Positions 1 to 11,796 of a DNA stretch of 64,000 bases are shown one piece after another (position 1 is the first letter of the stretch; every line of letters begins with the position of its first letter). The translations under genes and the position numbers were made by a program. The stretch covers positions 30,070,001-30,134,000 of the forward strand of contig OZ231127.1 in NCBI GenBank assembly GCA_965153355.1, read 5' to 3'. A model generated the notes under the pieces. That model saw only the letters and a list, made by a program, of their open reading frames with translations. It was not told the origin of the DNA and did not search any database. The stretch is from Flaccisagitta enflata (taxonomy: Eukaryota > Chaetognatha > Sagittoidea > Aphragmophora).

Positions 1-10
1 CCAGTGCTTA

Positions 11-51
11 TGACTTTTTTCCTCACGGCGACAGCCGCCATTACTGGTATC
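11..51 (-). repeat. Short hairpin repeat of the AATAAAGGCGGC type
   Basis: Read on the minus strand this follows the pattern TACCAGTAATGGCGGC, a short loop, a GCCG-type stem and then a run of A. The same module lies at 12661-12697, 30151-30190 (minus), 32003-32042 and 59836-59872. The stem bases vary between copies but mostly stay paired. I do not know the function. It may be an end of a larger dispersed element. Confidence 0.5.
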
Positions 52-206
52 CAAATAAAATATCCGAATAAGCCGATTACTGCAGACACACCCTCAGTAC
101 TAACGTGGAAATGCGGATGCTGTTGGCTAATTGCTGAGCGCAGCGCCGGTTTTTTGTGAGCTAGCGTGGGGTCATCTATTTGTCCATGCATCATTCTGAT
201 AATCTA

Positions 207-810
207 ACAGGATGTGCAAAAAATTTGGCAAAAACATAAAAGCACAAAAACCACACTTCTTGATGGCCCAGTAATACAAAATTTGGGGTGTAGCCCCCTA
301 ATTAGTTCTACTAAATAGTAGAATGTGCAGTTTTTCATAAGAATATTCTTGGTTAGCAAAGGAATGAATTTTGCTCTGGTCAAATTTTCCCATTTCACAG
401 AATTTTTCCCAGTAAAACAATACTGAGGATATCAATCACTACGCTTGATATTACATCCAAATCAGTATCCCAAAGTGGTCAATTCATCGAGGGGTAATCA
501 TCATAGAAGCAGTAGAGTCATTCTGACTCAAAATTGGCTTCAAAACAATTGTAAAGAATCAAATAAAACAATTTGAAAGTCACTATCAATTTTGTTTTGT
601 TTATCAGATTTTTTTTCCCATGACCACCATAAATGGACCTACCCTCCCCTCCAATGATTTCAATTCATGAATTCTTGCTGCCTGTGGGCAAATAGATATA
701 TGAAACTAAACAACCCTCATATCAAAGCTATATTTTTATTCAAAAAATCATTTGAAAACAGTTTAAAACTGTTCTTGGTAAAATTTTGCCAAATTTTTTG
801 CACATCCTGT
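207..810. mobile_element. MITE with TA target-site duplication (MITE-1)
   Basis: The ends are inverted copies beginning ACAGGATGTGCAAAAAATTT and both are flanked by TA (205-206 and 811-812), as expected for Tc1/mariner-type insertion. The interior is AT-rich and has no transposase, so this is a non-autonomous copy. Short open frames inside it look accidental. Confidence 0.75.
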
Positions 811-825
811 TATCAGCTATCGATA

Positions 826-868
826 CATGTCTCTCCTTCTGACCCCGTCCGTATATTTGAATCTGTCA

Positions 869-934
<66 letters not shown>
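826..934. repeat. (CTGT)n followed by (CT)n microsatellite
   Basis: A tract of CTGT units passes directly into about 18 CT units. Open frames read through it as Ser/Leu/Val repeats and are artefacts of the repeat. Confidence 0.95.
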
Positions 935-937
<3 letters not shown>

Positions 938-1344
938 AAAAAAAAATCTTTACGAAAGGCGTCAAGATTAAATCTTGTAGGCCTTCCCCTTCCTTTCCTC
1001 CGCTATTTCCTCGGCGCTGATAAGAGAGGAAGGATCATGATAAAGACGGACAAGACGGACAAGAGAAAGATGGAAAAGCGAGTAAGGAAGAAAGAAGAGA
1101 GATGAAGAAAACGAAGAAGGAGACATCTACCCATTTATTCAAGTATGCATTCACTTCTCCTATTAAAAAAACCCAATCATTTATTCGTTCATTGGTCCAT
1201 TCAATCATTCATTCATTTTCTCCATTCATTCAATCTTTTTTTTTTCCTATCTAGATTTATTTTTCCTTTCTTGCAATTCTTCATTCCCCATTTTGAATTT
1301 CATCTCTCAACCGTACAACGACCAGGTTTTAAGACCGACCATTA
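935..1344. other. No feature seen
   Basis: This is A-rich and then T-rich intergenic or intronic sequence with a small ATTCATTC-like run near 1190-1230. I see no convincing coding or RNA feature. Confidence 0.6.
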
Positions 1345-1697
1345 CGTCTGTCAGAGTGCCTAGAAAAGCCATAATTTTACTTTGCTTAGCAAAAATATTT
1401 TTCCTTTGCAAAAATGCTTTCAAATGAGCTAGCCTATTGCACAGGTTTCAAATAATTTGGGAACCATCTTTAGGGTGATGTTGAAATTTCCACAGATCTG
1501 TAAAAGAGAAACAGAATTTGCGCAATGGAAAAATAGATTCAAATGATGACTCAATGCAAACTTCAACCTCACCCTAAAGATGGTTCCTGATTGATTTGAA
1601 ACTCCTGCAATTGCTCATTTGATAACATTTTTGCAAAAGGAAAATGTTTTTGCTAGGCGAAGTACAATTTAGGCTTTTCTGGGCACTCTGACAGACG
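1345..1697. mobile_element. MITE with TA target-site duplication (MITE-2)
   Basis: The terminal inverted repeats begin CGTCTGTCAGAGTGCC and are flanked by TA at 1343-1344 and 1698-1699. The arms stay complementary deep into the element: paired blocks such as ACCATCTTTAGGGTGA and its inverse flank the centre. The whole element is therefore an imperfect palindrome of about 350 bp. No protein is encoded. Confidence 0.8.
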
Positions 1698-2427
1698 TAG
1701 CGACCATCCATCTCACCCAGCCAAAACACCAGTGGGCTCACCTGGGAACGGGTGAATGACGCAAATGAAGAGTTCTAGGACGAGTTGCGAAGTGCGAGAA
1801 CACGTCATACCGATTCTCCAGTCATCCAAACAATTGTCCGTCATAAATAGCTGAACGAGGAAGAAATATTGATAAGAAATTTTGAGAAGGTGGTTTAGAA
1901 CACTTTGAAACAAAAACTGCAGAAAAAAAAATTCATGGATGGAAAGAAGAAAAAATGCAGATAGAAAAAAAGAGAGAAAGAAAGAAAGAAAGAGAAAATC
2001 AGAGCAAAAGTAGAGTGAGTGAGATAGAAAGTGTGTTGAAGGGCAGCGTGGAAGGGAGATAAGCTGATGGCAAACGGGTTTCGACTTAGCTGAGAAACTA
2101 CAAGTTAGCGAAGATGTGAGTCCACATACACACAGTAAGAAGGATCGGTACAAAAAACTCATTTAGATTCCGCTTTAAAATCCGATGCTTATCGAAGAAA
2201 AGAATTCACCTAAGACAACTTAGAAATAACTTTTTAAAATGGTAACACTAAACGTTGGTAGTAGACGCTAGAATTTGATTTTTGTGAACGCTCTAACTAA
2301 AAGGCACTTTTTTTTTCGGGATACAAAAAAAAAAACATAAATAAAAAAAAAGTGGAAATGCGTCGACATCCTCGATGGAAAGCGCCGTCAACAGCACAGA
2401 CGAACGCCTCCGGACATCCCAACGTGA
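1698..2427. other. No gene seen; short GAAA tract
   Basis: This is mostly AT-rich non-coding sequence with a short GAAA tract near 1970-1995. The minus-strand open frame across it is rich in Phe/Ser/Leu from the repeat and has no recognisable domain. Confidence 0.5.
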
Positions 2428-2493
2428 ACGTCGACGAATCGGAAGCGGGAATTCCCACGGCTGGGATCGACATCGCCGGAGCCAGGGGGGACA

Positions 2494-2494
<1 letters not shown>
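2428..2494 (+). CDS. Possible small exon upstream of the acidic-protein gene
   Basis: This is a GC-richer island of about 100 bp that ends in a good donor (ACAG|GTGAGA), followed at once by (GA)n. In the frame that donates in phase 1 it encodes a tail reading LGSTSPEPGGT. That resembles LGITTPEAGDT in the exon at 24531, and the DNA aligns too. The phase fits a join to that exon. This frame has a stop at 2425-2427, so an acceptor would have to lie just inside the island, and no good one is visible. Another frame starting at an ATG at 2375 is also open and would donate in phase 0. The existence of an exon is moderately supported, but its frame is uncertain. Confidence 0.3.

Positions 2495-2496
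<2 letters not shown>

Positions 2497-2546
<50 letters not shown>
2497..2546. repeat. (GA)n microsatellite just after a donor site
   Basis: About 24 GA units begin immediately after the GTGAGA donor at 2495. Confidence 0.95.
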
Positions 2547-2549
<3 letters not shown>

Positions 2550-3059
2550 GGAAGACTGAAAGACGAGTGATGATAGTGGAAACAAAGCCGTAACGATGGA
2601 CGGAGCGCCGATCAGACATGACCTCTTTTGACCGTACCGTGGCGCTCGACAAAAGAGAAGGTGAGTTGAAACTGAAAGATCGGATATTGGTGACATGAAA
2701 AGCAGACAGTCGTGACAAGAGACTTGTTTGGGGAAGCTAGAAGGATAAAAAACAGAGATACAGAAGCTAGTATCAGTTTTTTCTGTGGGGGGGGGGGGAA
2801 GAGTTAGGGAGAGGGAGAGGGGGAGCGAGACAGACAGACAGAAAGACAGACAGACAGACAGAGAGAAAAATTCCATATTTTTTGCTTTATCGTTTTTTTT
2901 AGTGATCTGTCACGTAGACGTCACATTTGTCCTTCTTATGTTTGCACTATTGTGGACTAACGAAAAATCCTTCAGAGCCAATGTTAAACGTCTTTTTTTA
3001 GTGACGGGCTGACAAGCTTTGTTCAAAATTCTTGTCATTGTCATCGTCACTGTTTTCAG

Positions 3060-3144
<85 letters not shown>

Positions 3145-3172
3145 CGTCGTCGTTGTTGTTGTTGTTGTTGTT

Positions 3173-3256
<84 letters not shown>

Positions 3257-3279
3257 CACACGCCATCGTATGGGCATTG
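2544..3279. repeat. Segmental duplication, copy 1
   Basis: This is nearly identical to 25490-26133. It includes the stretch from GGGAAGACTGAAAGACGAGT through the (GTT)n array to CGTATGGGCATTGAT. The two copies differ in microsatellite lengths and a few bases. Confidence 0.9.
3057..3256. repeat. (TTG)n array with TCG interruptions
   Basis: This is about 200 bp of TTG triplets. A middle portion alternates with TCG, including a (TTGTCG)n hexamer stretch at about 3173-3210. Open frames through it give poly-Cys, poly-Val, poly-Gln or poly-Asn and are not genes. Confidence 0.95.
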
Positions 3280-3712
3280 ATCTTCTCCTCTTAACTTAGT
3301 TTCCTGGTTTTGTCAGTGGTGGTCTTTGCGATGACGAGGCTTCGATGGATGGTCTTTCGCCAGATCCTTCGCCGCTCAGCGCCCGAGATATTGGTAACCT
3401 TAACATGCGCATGTGGTCATTGTACGTACGTGTCTTGTTTATTCATTCATGGTGACCTTTTTACCCCTCTCGTGTACCTTGTCATCTTAGCCCGGCCGTA
3501 ACTTTGTAATATGTTTGAATTTTGAGTTTTGAGTCTTAGTCATATCGTGATCAAGCCTCATTCCTTAGATTCCTAATATTTTTTCAATATTTGGCATATT
3601 ATACCGCGTTTTAAGTGTTAACCTTTTGTTTGTGTTCGTGATGAGTGACACAGTTTCCAACCATTCCCGTTCTAAGAGTAAGACCTATGTCATCTTTTGT
3701 TAGGACGCGGCT

Positions 3713-3862
3713 CTTTAGCCGCGCGCACGTGACTCTTTAACCCGTTATGTTGGTCGGTCTTTCAGTCGATCTGTTTTTGCAAAACTGCTCCTGACTTTTC
3801 TAATTTTTATCACTACCTCTGCCCACCCGAACGTGACTTGGGAAGCCGTGTATCCGGTCTTT
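3713..3862 (+). mobile_element. Hairpin-(TCCG)n element
   Basis: It starts with a TTTAG-hairpin-ACTCTTTAACC module and a GTCGGTC-rich segment, and ends with CTGCCCACCCG, then CCGTGTATCCGGTC. This matches the family consensus seen at 8409, 30458 and 38584. The stem here is imperfect. Confidence 0.65.
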
Positions 3863-5410
3863 TTTTTTTCGAATGAAGACTTACAAAAAGTTTCATATTG
3901 AGCCTATTTTGAGATGAGTCCGCACATCTGTAAATAACTCCTTCGTCCAGCTTTAACATGTTATTCGCTCATTATTGCACCCATCGTACATTTTTTCTAC
4001 GTTGACCTTGTTTTCTCCCCTTTTTCACGGCAGTTTCCACTCAACTCTCGCTCTATTGAGGAGGGGCGTGATCTTAGTTAACGTAAACATGTAGACGAAA
4101 ATGTTCTCTTCCGTTTCCTTTTGCTGATCTATCTCGACCACTTTTGTCTGTTTTCTTTCTCGTCGTTGTCGTCATCCTCCTCCTCCTTCTCCTCCTCCTT
4201 CGGTTTCACAACTACCACCGCCACAACCCCCCGCCCATCGCGGCGCGGTCAATCACCACGCATCACCACCCTATTTGCTGCCGCCCTAAAACCGACCAAA
4301 ATCCCTCTCAAAAGCAACCATTTAGCTACACCACTACCACCACCGCAACCACCTTCCCATCTTAGCGCCCTTCAAACACCACGCATCACCACTCACCAGT
4401 CCACCCTCTTGCGCACTTCCACTGCCGCCTCCGTTTTTCCAGACGTTGCCTTTAACATACCGGAGCGGAAGCTTGTTTTCTACTTTCTTTTCACAATTCT
4501 GTTTTAGTTTTCTTCCGCTTTCCATTTCTTTCTTCCCTTTCTTTTAATCTTTCATCATGGTTTGCCTTGCAAAAGACCAATTTCACGTTGCTTTTGAATG
4601 ATAAAAAATGACGGAAAAACACCTCAAATGACAAAAAAATGACATAAAAATCAGTACCTATTACAAACCAATTATTTTCATAGTGAGTTCGCTGTAAAGT
4701 AGCAGCGCTAATGTGATGAGATGACATGGATGAGTCGTAGTACCCCTAGGCAGTCATTGAGTCCACATGGGGGGGGGGATGGAACCTCTTTGAATCTGGT
4801 TAAGGTGTGAGAAAGTCTTCCTTCTCGTAATTATAATTCTAGTTTATTTCTTTCGCGGTTAATCATCACTTTCGTTGAAAGATCTGTCGTAGGCCGACTC
4901 GAGCGCATTGACAGATTAATAAGTTTTTAGGGGGCCTCGCTCCCCTTGGTGTCTAGGGCCTCGCAAATGGTTGATCCGGCCCAGCTGTCTGTTCTTCTGT
5001 CTGTCTGTCTCAGTTTGACGCACAACCTCGGGGAGCCCGGTCCTTCCTTTTTCGCCCTTTATTCGCGAGAAAAGAGAAGGGGACATTGGTAAAAATGAAG
5101 GCAATTTAGCCCTGGGTCCATTATGGCCAAATGGAATCGTTGTAGCCACTATGCGTTAGCGCGATGACGGGAGAAGGCGACTTGAGGCGGAAGGACGAAC
5201 GAGGGTGGGTGGAGAGGGGGAGGGAAAAGGATTTCTTCAAGGCGATAGAATGAAATCTTCATGATGCTTTGTGCAAGCGTTGACCTTGTCACACGCTACG
5301 TGAAACCAATATTGTCTCATAAGGAGTTGGGGACATCAACATGAAACGTCGCTTGAGAAACGTGGGAAATGTAGTACGTCGTGGACGAAACGAGTGACAG
5401 GAGAGATTGC
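3863..5410. other. No gene confirmed; Pro/Thr-rich open stretch
   Basis: A 128-codon open frame at 4121-4507 encodes Ser-rich then Thr/Pro-rich sequence (for example TTTTATTPRP). No domain, splice site or start context makes it convincing. The rest is non-coding, with a short (CTGT)n run near 4985-5010. Confidence 0.4.
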
Positions 5411-5620
<210 letters not shown>

Positions 5621-6651
5621 GACATCGAATGGTAATTGAGCTTAAGAAGAAATGAGAAAAAGAAGATGGCCTCAACGTTATCGATTGAGCGATACACATT
5701 CATTACATTATATTGGAGAATAGATTCACTGACATTATCATCACCAAGGTCAAGCCGGAGGCTGGAGGACGACTGATGCATTTCAAACGGAATGAGAAAG
5801 AGGAGAAAGAGGAGGAAGGGTGAAAGGGTCATAAGAGGCGTTCAGGAGTATAAAATGGGATATGGTTAAAAAAATGCTGCATTTGATGTAAAACGCGTCA
5901 AAAGAAATGTTAAGGGCAAAAAACATACTACGTTGAATTTTGAAGGTAGTGGACAGTTGGGGCCACCAGAGCTGAGAGTCGACAAAACTTAGATATAGGA
6001 AATATAGGCAAAATGTACCAAAGTTTTGGGGGATGTAGGAATACACGCAAGTGAAATAATTTAGGTCGTTAAGATCCAACCATTCATCAAGGGGTCAAAT
6101 ATGAGCAGTTTGTATTGCTGCAACAATGAAAAAAAAAAGATATCTGGGTTCGATTTTCAAACTCAGTTTCAATGACCAGGGTTAGGAGACCCATGATCCA
6201 AGCCGCAGTTGCAGAATCCCAGCATCAGGGACTTTCAGGGACTCCCGGTCTAAAATCTCGTTGTAAAATGGTGAGGGGGGGGGGCTGACGGGCTGATACG
6301 GGTGAGCTGTCTTTCTTTTTGTCGAATAGTCAGGTTATACCCTCTCCATCCATTGATCCAAGAGTTCCAAACGGACCTACTATTCTAAAAGGACAAAAAT
6401 ATAACAGGTAGTGGCTATCGCCTTGCTGGCGTCAAACCTTTTGCGAGCCGGGCTGTCTGTCCTTAGCCATCGTTATCAACGGTTCTTTCAGGTCTCATGC
6501 ATTTTATTCTCGAATGGAAAACACGTTACGTTGGCCTACTTGTCATTGTTCCGCGCATGTCTGACGCATTTGCGACGCTAATTACTTTCATTTCCAGGTC
6601 GAAATCTGAGATAATGTGACGCAAAGAAAAAGACGGTCAGATCATCTGACC
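5621..6651. other. No feature seen
   Basis: Unique-looking non-coding sequence. Open frames are short and unrecognised. Confidence 0.5.
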
Positions 6652-6752
6652 TTTTTAGGTGCTGTGTCCGTCGGTTGGTCTGTCTGTTGGTCGGGTAACG
6701 CATTCGTTGGACGATCCACACGTCGCACCTTATTGGCCTACTTGGCCTTGTT
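6652..6752 (+). mobile_element. Short hairpin-(TCCG)n family member, GGCCTTGTT end
   Basis: It starts TTTTTAGGTGC, continues with GTCCGTCGGTTGGTCTGTC, and ends TTGGCCTACTTGGCCTTGTT. A sister copy lies inverted at 20848-20991. This is a short subtype of the family whose common right end is GGCCTTGTT. Confidence 0.6.
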
Positions 6753-6797
6753 TAAGGCTTTATCGCCGATCCAGAAGAGGGAGAACTTGGGAGAAAG

Positions 6798-6973
6798 GAG
6801 AGAGAGAGAGAGAGAGAGAACACACACCCCCCACACACACACACACACATACAAGTATTATATTGAGTCTTAATTGACAAATAGGCAGATAGACAGAAAA
6901 AAGGCAGAATTAAAGAAAGAAGGGAAGGTAGGAAAAAGGGAAGAAACAAGAAGTATAGAAAGGCAATAAAAAG

Positions 6974-7051
<78 letters not shown>

Positions 7052-7055
7052 GAAG
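6798..7055. repeat. (GA)n, (CA)n and (GAAA)n microsatellites
   Basis: A short GA tract joins a CA tract at 6798-6850. A (GAAA)n array follows at about 6975-7050. Confidence 0.9.
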
Positions 7056-7508
7056 AAACTAAAAAGAAGGAAATAAAAGAGGAAATGGAACTAGTAACCT
7101 TATCCACGACTAGGAGGCCATCAGGTTCATTTACCGATAGAACGTTAGCCACTTTCCAACGAGCACAAGTGCGCGTGCGCAACTGCGCCAGCGAGCAAGA
7201 TAGAGAATGTGAGTGCGTTACTGCGGGAATGTATCAGTGCGTAAATGTGCAAATGAGCGAGATTAAAAGCATGAGTCCGCGGCCATGCTAGAAAGCTGGA
7301 GAGTGACTACTGACTACACACTTGGCAGAGTCATTGGAGTCTGAGTTCGCATTTAGATAGTGCGCTAATGCGTAATAAGAGCGTGCAATTGCGAGAAATT
7401 TTCAGTGGTTGAAATTTTGATATTGCAAGGTTGTGATAATGAGCAACAGTATGAGCGTAGGATTACGGGTGTCTTTTGTGTCGTTAACCGTGTAATTCGA
7501 CAAGTTTC

Positions 7509-7643
7509 TTTTTAGTCGCGGACACGCGTCTCTACACCTTGTCGTTCGGTTCGTCGGTCTGTCGGGCAGAAACATTTATGAATTGCGAGCGGTTTTTGTA
7601 TTACTGCCCCTGCCCAACCGTCCGCGACTATCCGGCCTTATTT
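7509..7643 (+). mobile_element. Hairpin-(TCCG)n element, short
   Basis: It starts TTTTTAGTCGCGGACACGCG, then CTCTACACC and a GTCGGTCTGTC run. It ends CTGCCCCTGCCCAACCGTCC and TATCCGGCCTTATT. It has the family head and tail with a short middle. Confidence 0.7.
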
Positions 7644-7790
7644 CCGTAGAATATTGTGAATAAAATGAAGGATATAAAAGTTATATGAATAAAAACCATT
7701 CGGCAACTGGGTCTCATATCATATACACACCAACTGAAAGCGTAATACGCTAAGAAACAAGTGAAAAATACAGACAGAATCGCGTAACTT

Positions 7791-7795
<5 letters not shown>

Positions 7796-7872
<77 letters not shown>
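7796..7872. repeat. (GA)n microsatellite
   Basis: About 35 GA units followed by GACAGACAGAG. Confidence 0.95.
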
Positions 7873-7874
<2 letters not shown>

Positions 7875-8089
7875 GATGCCCGGAGGCTGAGCACAGGAGA
7901 CTGCCGTAAATGAGAAAAACAAACCATCTCTCACTGTTTTTTTCTTTTCAGGGGTGTATAAAATTGAGTCGCTTTTGATTCCCCCCCCCCCTGCCTTTGA
8001 TTTTCTTCCCTGCAAAGCATCACGTCGCATTCCAAAATCTGTGATTTTCTTCCCCATAAAGCAATAAAACAGAGTACTATCTAGGAAAT

Positions 8090-8297
8090 AACAAGGCCGG
8101 ATACACGGCTACCCCAGTCGCGTGCGGGTGGGCAGGGGCCATATCTTAGGTCAGTGGAGCATTTGGGCAGTAGCGGTATAGCCAAAAACTCCATAAACGC
8201 CAAAAAAGTAAAGTGTGACGGACGGACCGACGGACCGACGGACCGACGGACCGACGGACCGACAAAGCGGGGTGTAGAGTCGCGTAGCACGCGACCA
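8090..8297 (-). mobile_element. Hairpin-(TCCG)n element, minus orientation
   Basis: On the + strand it begins AACAAGGCCGGATACACGGC, then CAGTCGCGTGCGGGTGGGCA, then a (GGACCGAC)n run. It ends with the terminal stem GTCGCG-TAGCA-CGCGAC. It faces a plus copy at 8409, making an inverted pair. Confidence 0.75.
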
Positions 8298-8408
8298 ATT
8301 ATGGAATCAAAAAGGTTGCGATTTGTTTTATCAACCAAATTCTGTTCAAACCATGAAAATGATTGTATAAGCACTTCATGTGACATTTTTGTTAACTAAT
8401 ACCTTCAG

Positions 8409-8797
8409 TTTTTAGTCGCGTGCACGCGACTCTACAACCCGCTTTGTCGGTCCGTCGGTCCGTCCGTCCGTCGGTCCGTCCGTCCGTCGGTCCGTCCGTC
8501 GGTCCGTCCGTCACACTTTACTTTTTTGTACTGAAACGTCAACACATAGGTCATTTTATGTCATTTTAAGTCAATTATAGTTATTCTAAGTCATTATGAG
8601 TCATTCTAAGTCATTTAAGTCCTTTTAAGTCATTTTAAGTTATGTTAAGTCATTTTTGGTCATTAGGGTTTTTAGTCATTTTAAATCAATTTTGGTCATT
8701 TTAGGTCATTCTAAGTCATTAAAAGTCATTCTAAGTCATTCTAAGTCATTTTTTTGTCTGTAAGTCTCGCACGCGACTTATAGGTGTTGGCCTTGTT
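8409..8797 (+). mobile_element. Hairpin-(TCCG)n element with internal 10-bp minisatellite
   Basis: The head TTTTTAG is followed by a perfect 16-base palindrome GTCGCGTGCACGCGAC, then CTCTACAACCC and a CCGTCCGTCGGT run. The middle (about 8555-8755) is an array of a 10-bp unit near AAGTCATTCT. It ends with CTCGCACGCGACTTATAGG and GGCCTTGTT. Confidence 0.75.
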
Positions 8798-9614
8798 CTA
8801 GCTGGGAGGCGGTTGATAAAGATTTTCACAAAGTTTAGTAGGGTCTTGCTCTGCTATCTGTGAGTGGTTATTGCCAGTTAATCATTTAATGAAGAGTTTC
8901 CATAGTTTTGCTTGTCATTTCTAAACGGTTAAAGTCACATAAACCAAATTGTGCTCATCTGGAAAATTTTTTGATGTAGATTGATTTGCTTTTTTGAAAA
9001 AAGTTATTCATCTTTCTAGAAGCGGAGATATCTCAAATTCAAGATAACCCTAATTTTTTTGTTCAATCATTTTCATTTTTTTCCGACCATTTTGAAATTG
9101 AAAGTTTTCACTCTTTTGTCCGTCATTTCTAAACGGTTTGAGCTACAGAGACCAGATTGGACTCATCTTGAAGATTTTTTGACGTAGATTAATTTGCTTT
9201 TTTAAAAAAGTTATTTAGCTTTTTAAGAAGCCAAGATATCTATGGTAGAAGTTGATTCCATAATTATTTCCTAGTTAGTATTTGAGGTTTACATAATATC
9301 AAATTGTGTTTTACTAATCAAGTTTTGTGATTAGGTACTGCCAAAAGTTATATTTTCCCCAAATTTTCTTTTTTTCTCTTTTTTCCTCCTTCCTCTCCCT
9401 TCCTCATCTCCAAACCCCGCGGGGGGGGGGGGGGGGGAAACTCAATTATATACAGGCCTGTTTTTTTTTTTCTGGCAGATTTTGGGGAAGGAAGTAAAAT
9501 GGCCTTAATGGATGGTGGGGGATGGGGGTAGGTATGGCGCGGACTGTTTGAGGGGAAGGGAACAAAGTTGAGACGGCGGAGAACCGACTGTTGAGAGAGA
9601 GTAACCGTGATCAA
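8798..9614. other. No gene seen; G homopolymer
   Basis: This has two diverged tandem copies of a segment containing TTTCTAAACGGTT (about 8910 and 9125), each followed by GATTTGCTTTTT-like or AATTTGCTTTTT-like sequence. A run of about 19 G lies near 9420. No coding feature. Confidence 0.5.
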
Positions 9615-11120
9615 TTTAGTCAGGGATCTTAAAGAAGTGTAGGGTAAAAATTTCCAAACAGCTCTGGAACTTCACTATTCTGACATATTTTTTCGTGCTG
9701 AACACAAATCTGACCTCCATTTTGGAATATTTTTTGGGCCCCCCTTTCAAAAATCCAATTTTTTGCCATTTTTAGGGTAAAAATGCACTTTTTAGCTATT
9801 TGGAGTTCACTGTTGACACCCAGTTGCGTTTTTCAGTTGAACCTAACAAGAACTGGAGTATATACACAGTTTACGAGAGTTTGGCGGCCATTCGGGGACT
9901 GTAACTGGCCAAAAACAGGCCAAAAATGGCCCAAAAAAGCCAAAAACCCCATTTTTTCTCAAAAAATGAGTGTTATTTAAGAATTTCTTGCCAAACACAC
10001 TCAATTAGGTCAGAATAAGGACAAATGTACTCATTGAGAGCTTTAAGTACTGCTACGGGGGTAATAACAGGCCAAAAACAGGCCAAAAATGGCCCAAAAT
10101 GGCCAAAATCGGCATTTTCAACATATAGATCATTGTTATCCGGAATGTTTTCACTTATCTCACCCAATCCAGTCAGAACTAGATCAAATATACTCATTGA
10201 CAGCTTTAAAAACAAATACGGGGGCCACAACAGGCCAAAAACAGGCCAAAAACGGCCCCAGATGGTCAAAATCGGCATTTTCATCTCATGTATCATTGTT
10301 ATTCAGGATTTTTTCGCCAATCTCACTCAATGCAGTCAGAACAAGGTCAGATATACTCATCGAGAACTTTGGAAACTGATACTGGGGCTTCAAGAGGCCA
10401 AAAACAGGCCAAAAATGTCCTAAAATGGCCAAAATCGCTGTTTTCATCTGATAGATCATTGTTATTCAGAATTTTTTCGCCAATCTTACTCAATGCAGTC
10501 AGAACTAGGTCAAATATAGTCATTGAGAGCTTTGGAAACTGATACCGGGGCCATAACAGGCCAAAAACAGGCCAAAAATGGCCTAAAATGGCCAAAAAAG
10601 ACATTTTCATCTAAATCATTAAAGCTCTTTGGAATTTTTTTTTAAATCTCACTCAATCCATTCAGAATTAGGACAAAAATACTCATCGAGAGCTTTAAAC
10701 ACTGATTCCGGGGTCATAACAGGCCAAAAACAGGCCAAAAATGGGCTAAAATGGCCTAGTTCTGCATTTTCATCAGGCAGATCATTGTTATTCAGAATTT
10801 TTTAGCCAATCTCACTGAACACAATCAGAATAAGGTCAAATATACTCATTGAGAGCTGTGAAAACTGATACCGGGGCCATAGCAGGCCAAAAACAGGCCA
10901 AAATTGGGCTGAAATGGCCTAAATCTGCATTTCCATGAAATAGATCATCGTTAATCAGAACTTTTTTTGCGTATCTCACTCCGTCAATTCAGAACTAGAT
11001 CAAATATACTCCTTGACAGCTTTGGACGCTAAAACTTGGGTCCTAATAGGCCAAAAACAGGTCAAAAAATGGCCTAGAATATCCTAAATCTGCCTTTCCT
11101 TCAAATAGATCATAGTTTTT
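9615..11120. repeat. Left arm of giant inverted repeat, 163-bp subunits
   Basis: It begins TTAGTCAGGGATCTTA. The inner part is a tandem array of units of about 163 bp marked by GGCCAAAAACAGGCCAAAAA at about 10070, 10233, 10396, 10559, 10722, 10884 and 11049. It is inverted relative to 19085-20596, and the outer kilobase is almost identical. Open frames within it (for example 9973-10296 minus) recur unchanged in the other arm only because the DNA is duplicated. Confidence 0.95.
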
Positions 11121-11688
11121 GAGCAGCGGTCCCGAAGGGGACAATGTCCTGTAGAACACAGGGGGATTTTCGCTCATTTGTACGTGCGTGCCTTCCCCCC
11201 CCCCCCCCCAGCCTCGAGGCTCAAATTCCAGCGTCAAGCTAAAATCCGGACCTGAAGGCTGAAATCCCAGGTTCAAGGCTTAAATCCCAGCCTTGAGGCT
11301 CAAATCCACAGCTCAGCGCTCAAGTCCAAGACTCAAGGCTCAAATCCCAGCCTCAAGTCTAAAATCTCATCCTCAAGGCTCAAACCCCAGCCTCGAGACT
11401 CAAATCCCAACCTTCAGGCTCAAATCCAAGCCTTGAGGCTCAGATCCCAGCCTTAAGCCTCAAATCCCAGCCTTGAGGCTCAGATCCCAGCCTCGAGGCT
11501 CAAATTTCAGCCCAGAGGCTCAAATCCCAGCCTTGATGCTCAAAAACTCAATTGGGCAAAAGTCCCCCTGTGTTCTACAAGACATCATGCCCTTTGGGGC
11601 CGCTGCCCTGCTACCCATCACCTACAATCACTTATATACAAAGCAGGGCAAAGGGTATCGCTGACCACATATTGCCCTTGGGCAACTG
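11121..11688 (+). mobile_element. VNTR retroposon-like element, copy 1
   Basis: The head GAGCAGCGGTCCCGAAGGGG is followed by the hairpin CCTGT-AGAAC-ACAGG. A VNTR of about 20 bp (near CAAATCCCAGCCTTGAGGCT) follows, then an inverted copy of the head, then the tail GGGTATCGCTGACCACATAT and GGGCAACTG. It interrupts a 163-bp subunit of the left arm: the broken subunit resumes at about 11690 with TTCAGAATCTTT. It is therefore younger than the array. Confidence 0.75.
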
Positions 11689-11696
11689 GTTCAGAA

Positions 11697-11790
11697 TCTT
11701 TAGGTCGCGTGCTACGCGTCTCTAAACCCTGCTATGTCGGTCCATTGGTTGGTTGGTTGGTCAGTCGGTTGGTCAGTCAGTCGGTTGGTC
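11697..11790 (+). mobile_element. Truncated hairpin-(TCCG)n element
   Basis: It has a CTTTAGGTCGCGTGCTACGC head, then TCTCTAAACCC and a GTTGGTCAGTCGG run. It is cut off by the start of the next VNTR element. Confidence 0.6.
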
Positions 11791-11796
11791 CCTTTT

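Noticed and set aside
4121-4507. Pro/Thr-rich 128-codon frame as a gene
   Set aside because: Low complexity, no domain, and no convincing splice or start context; kept only as a note.
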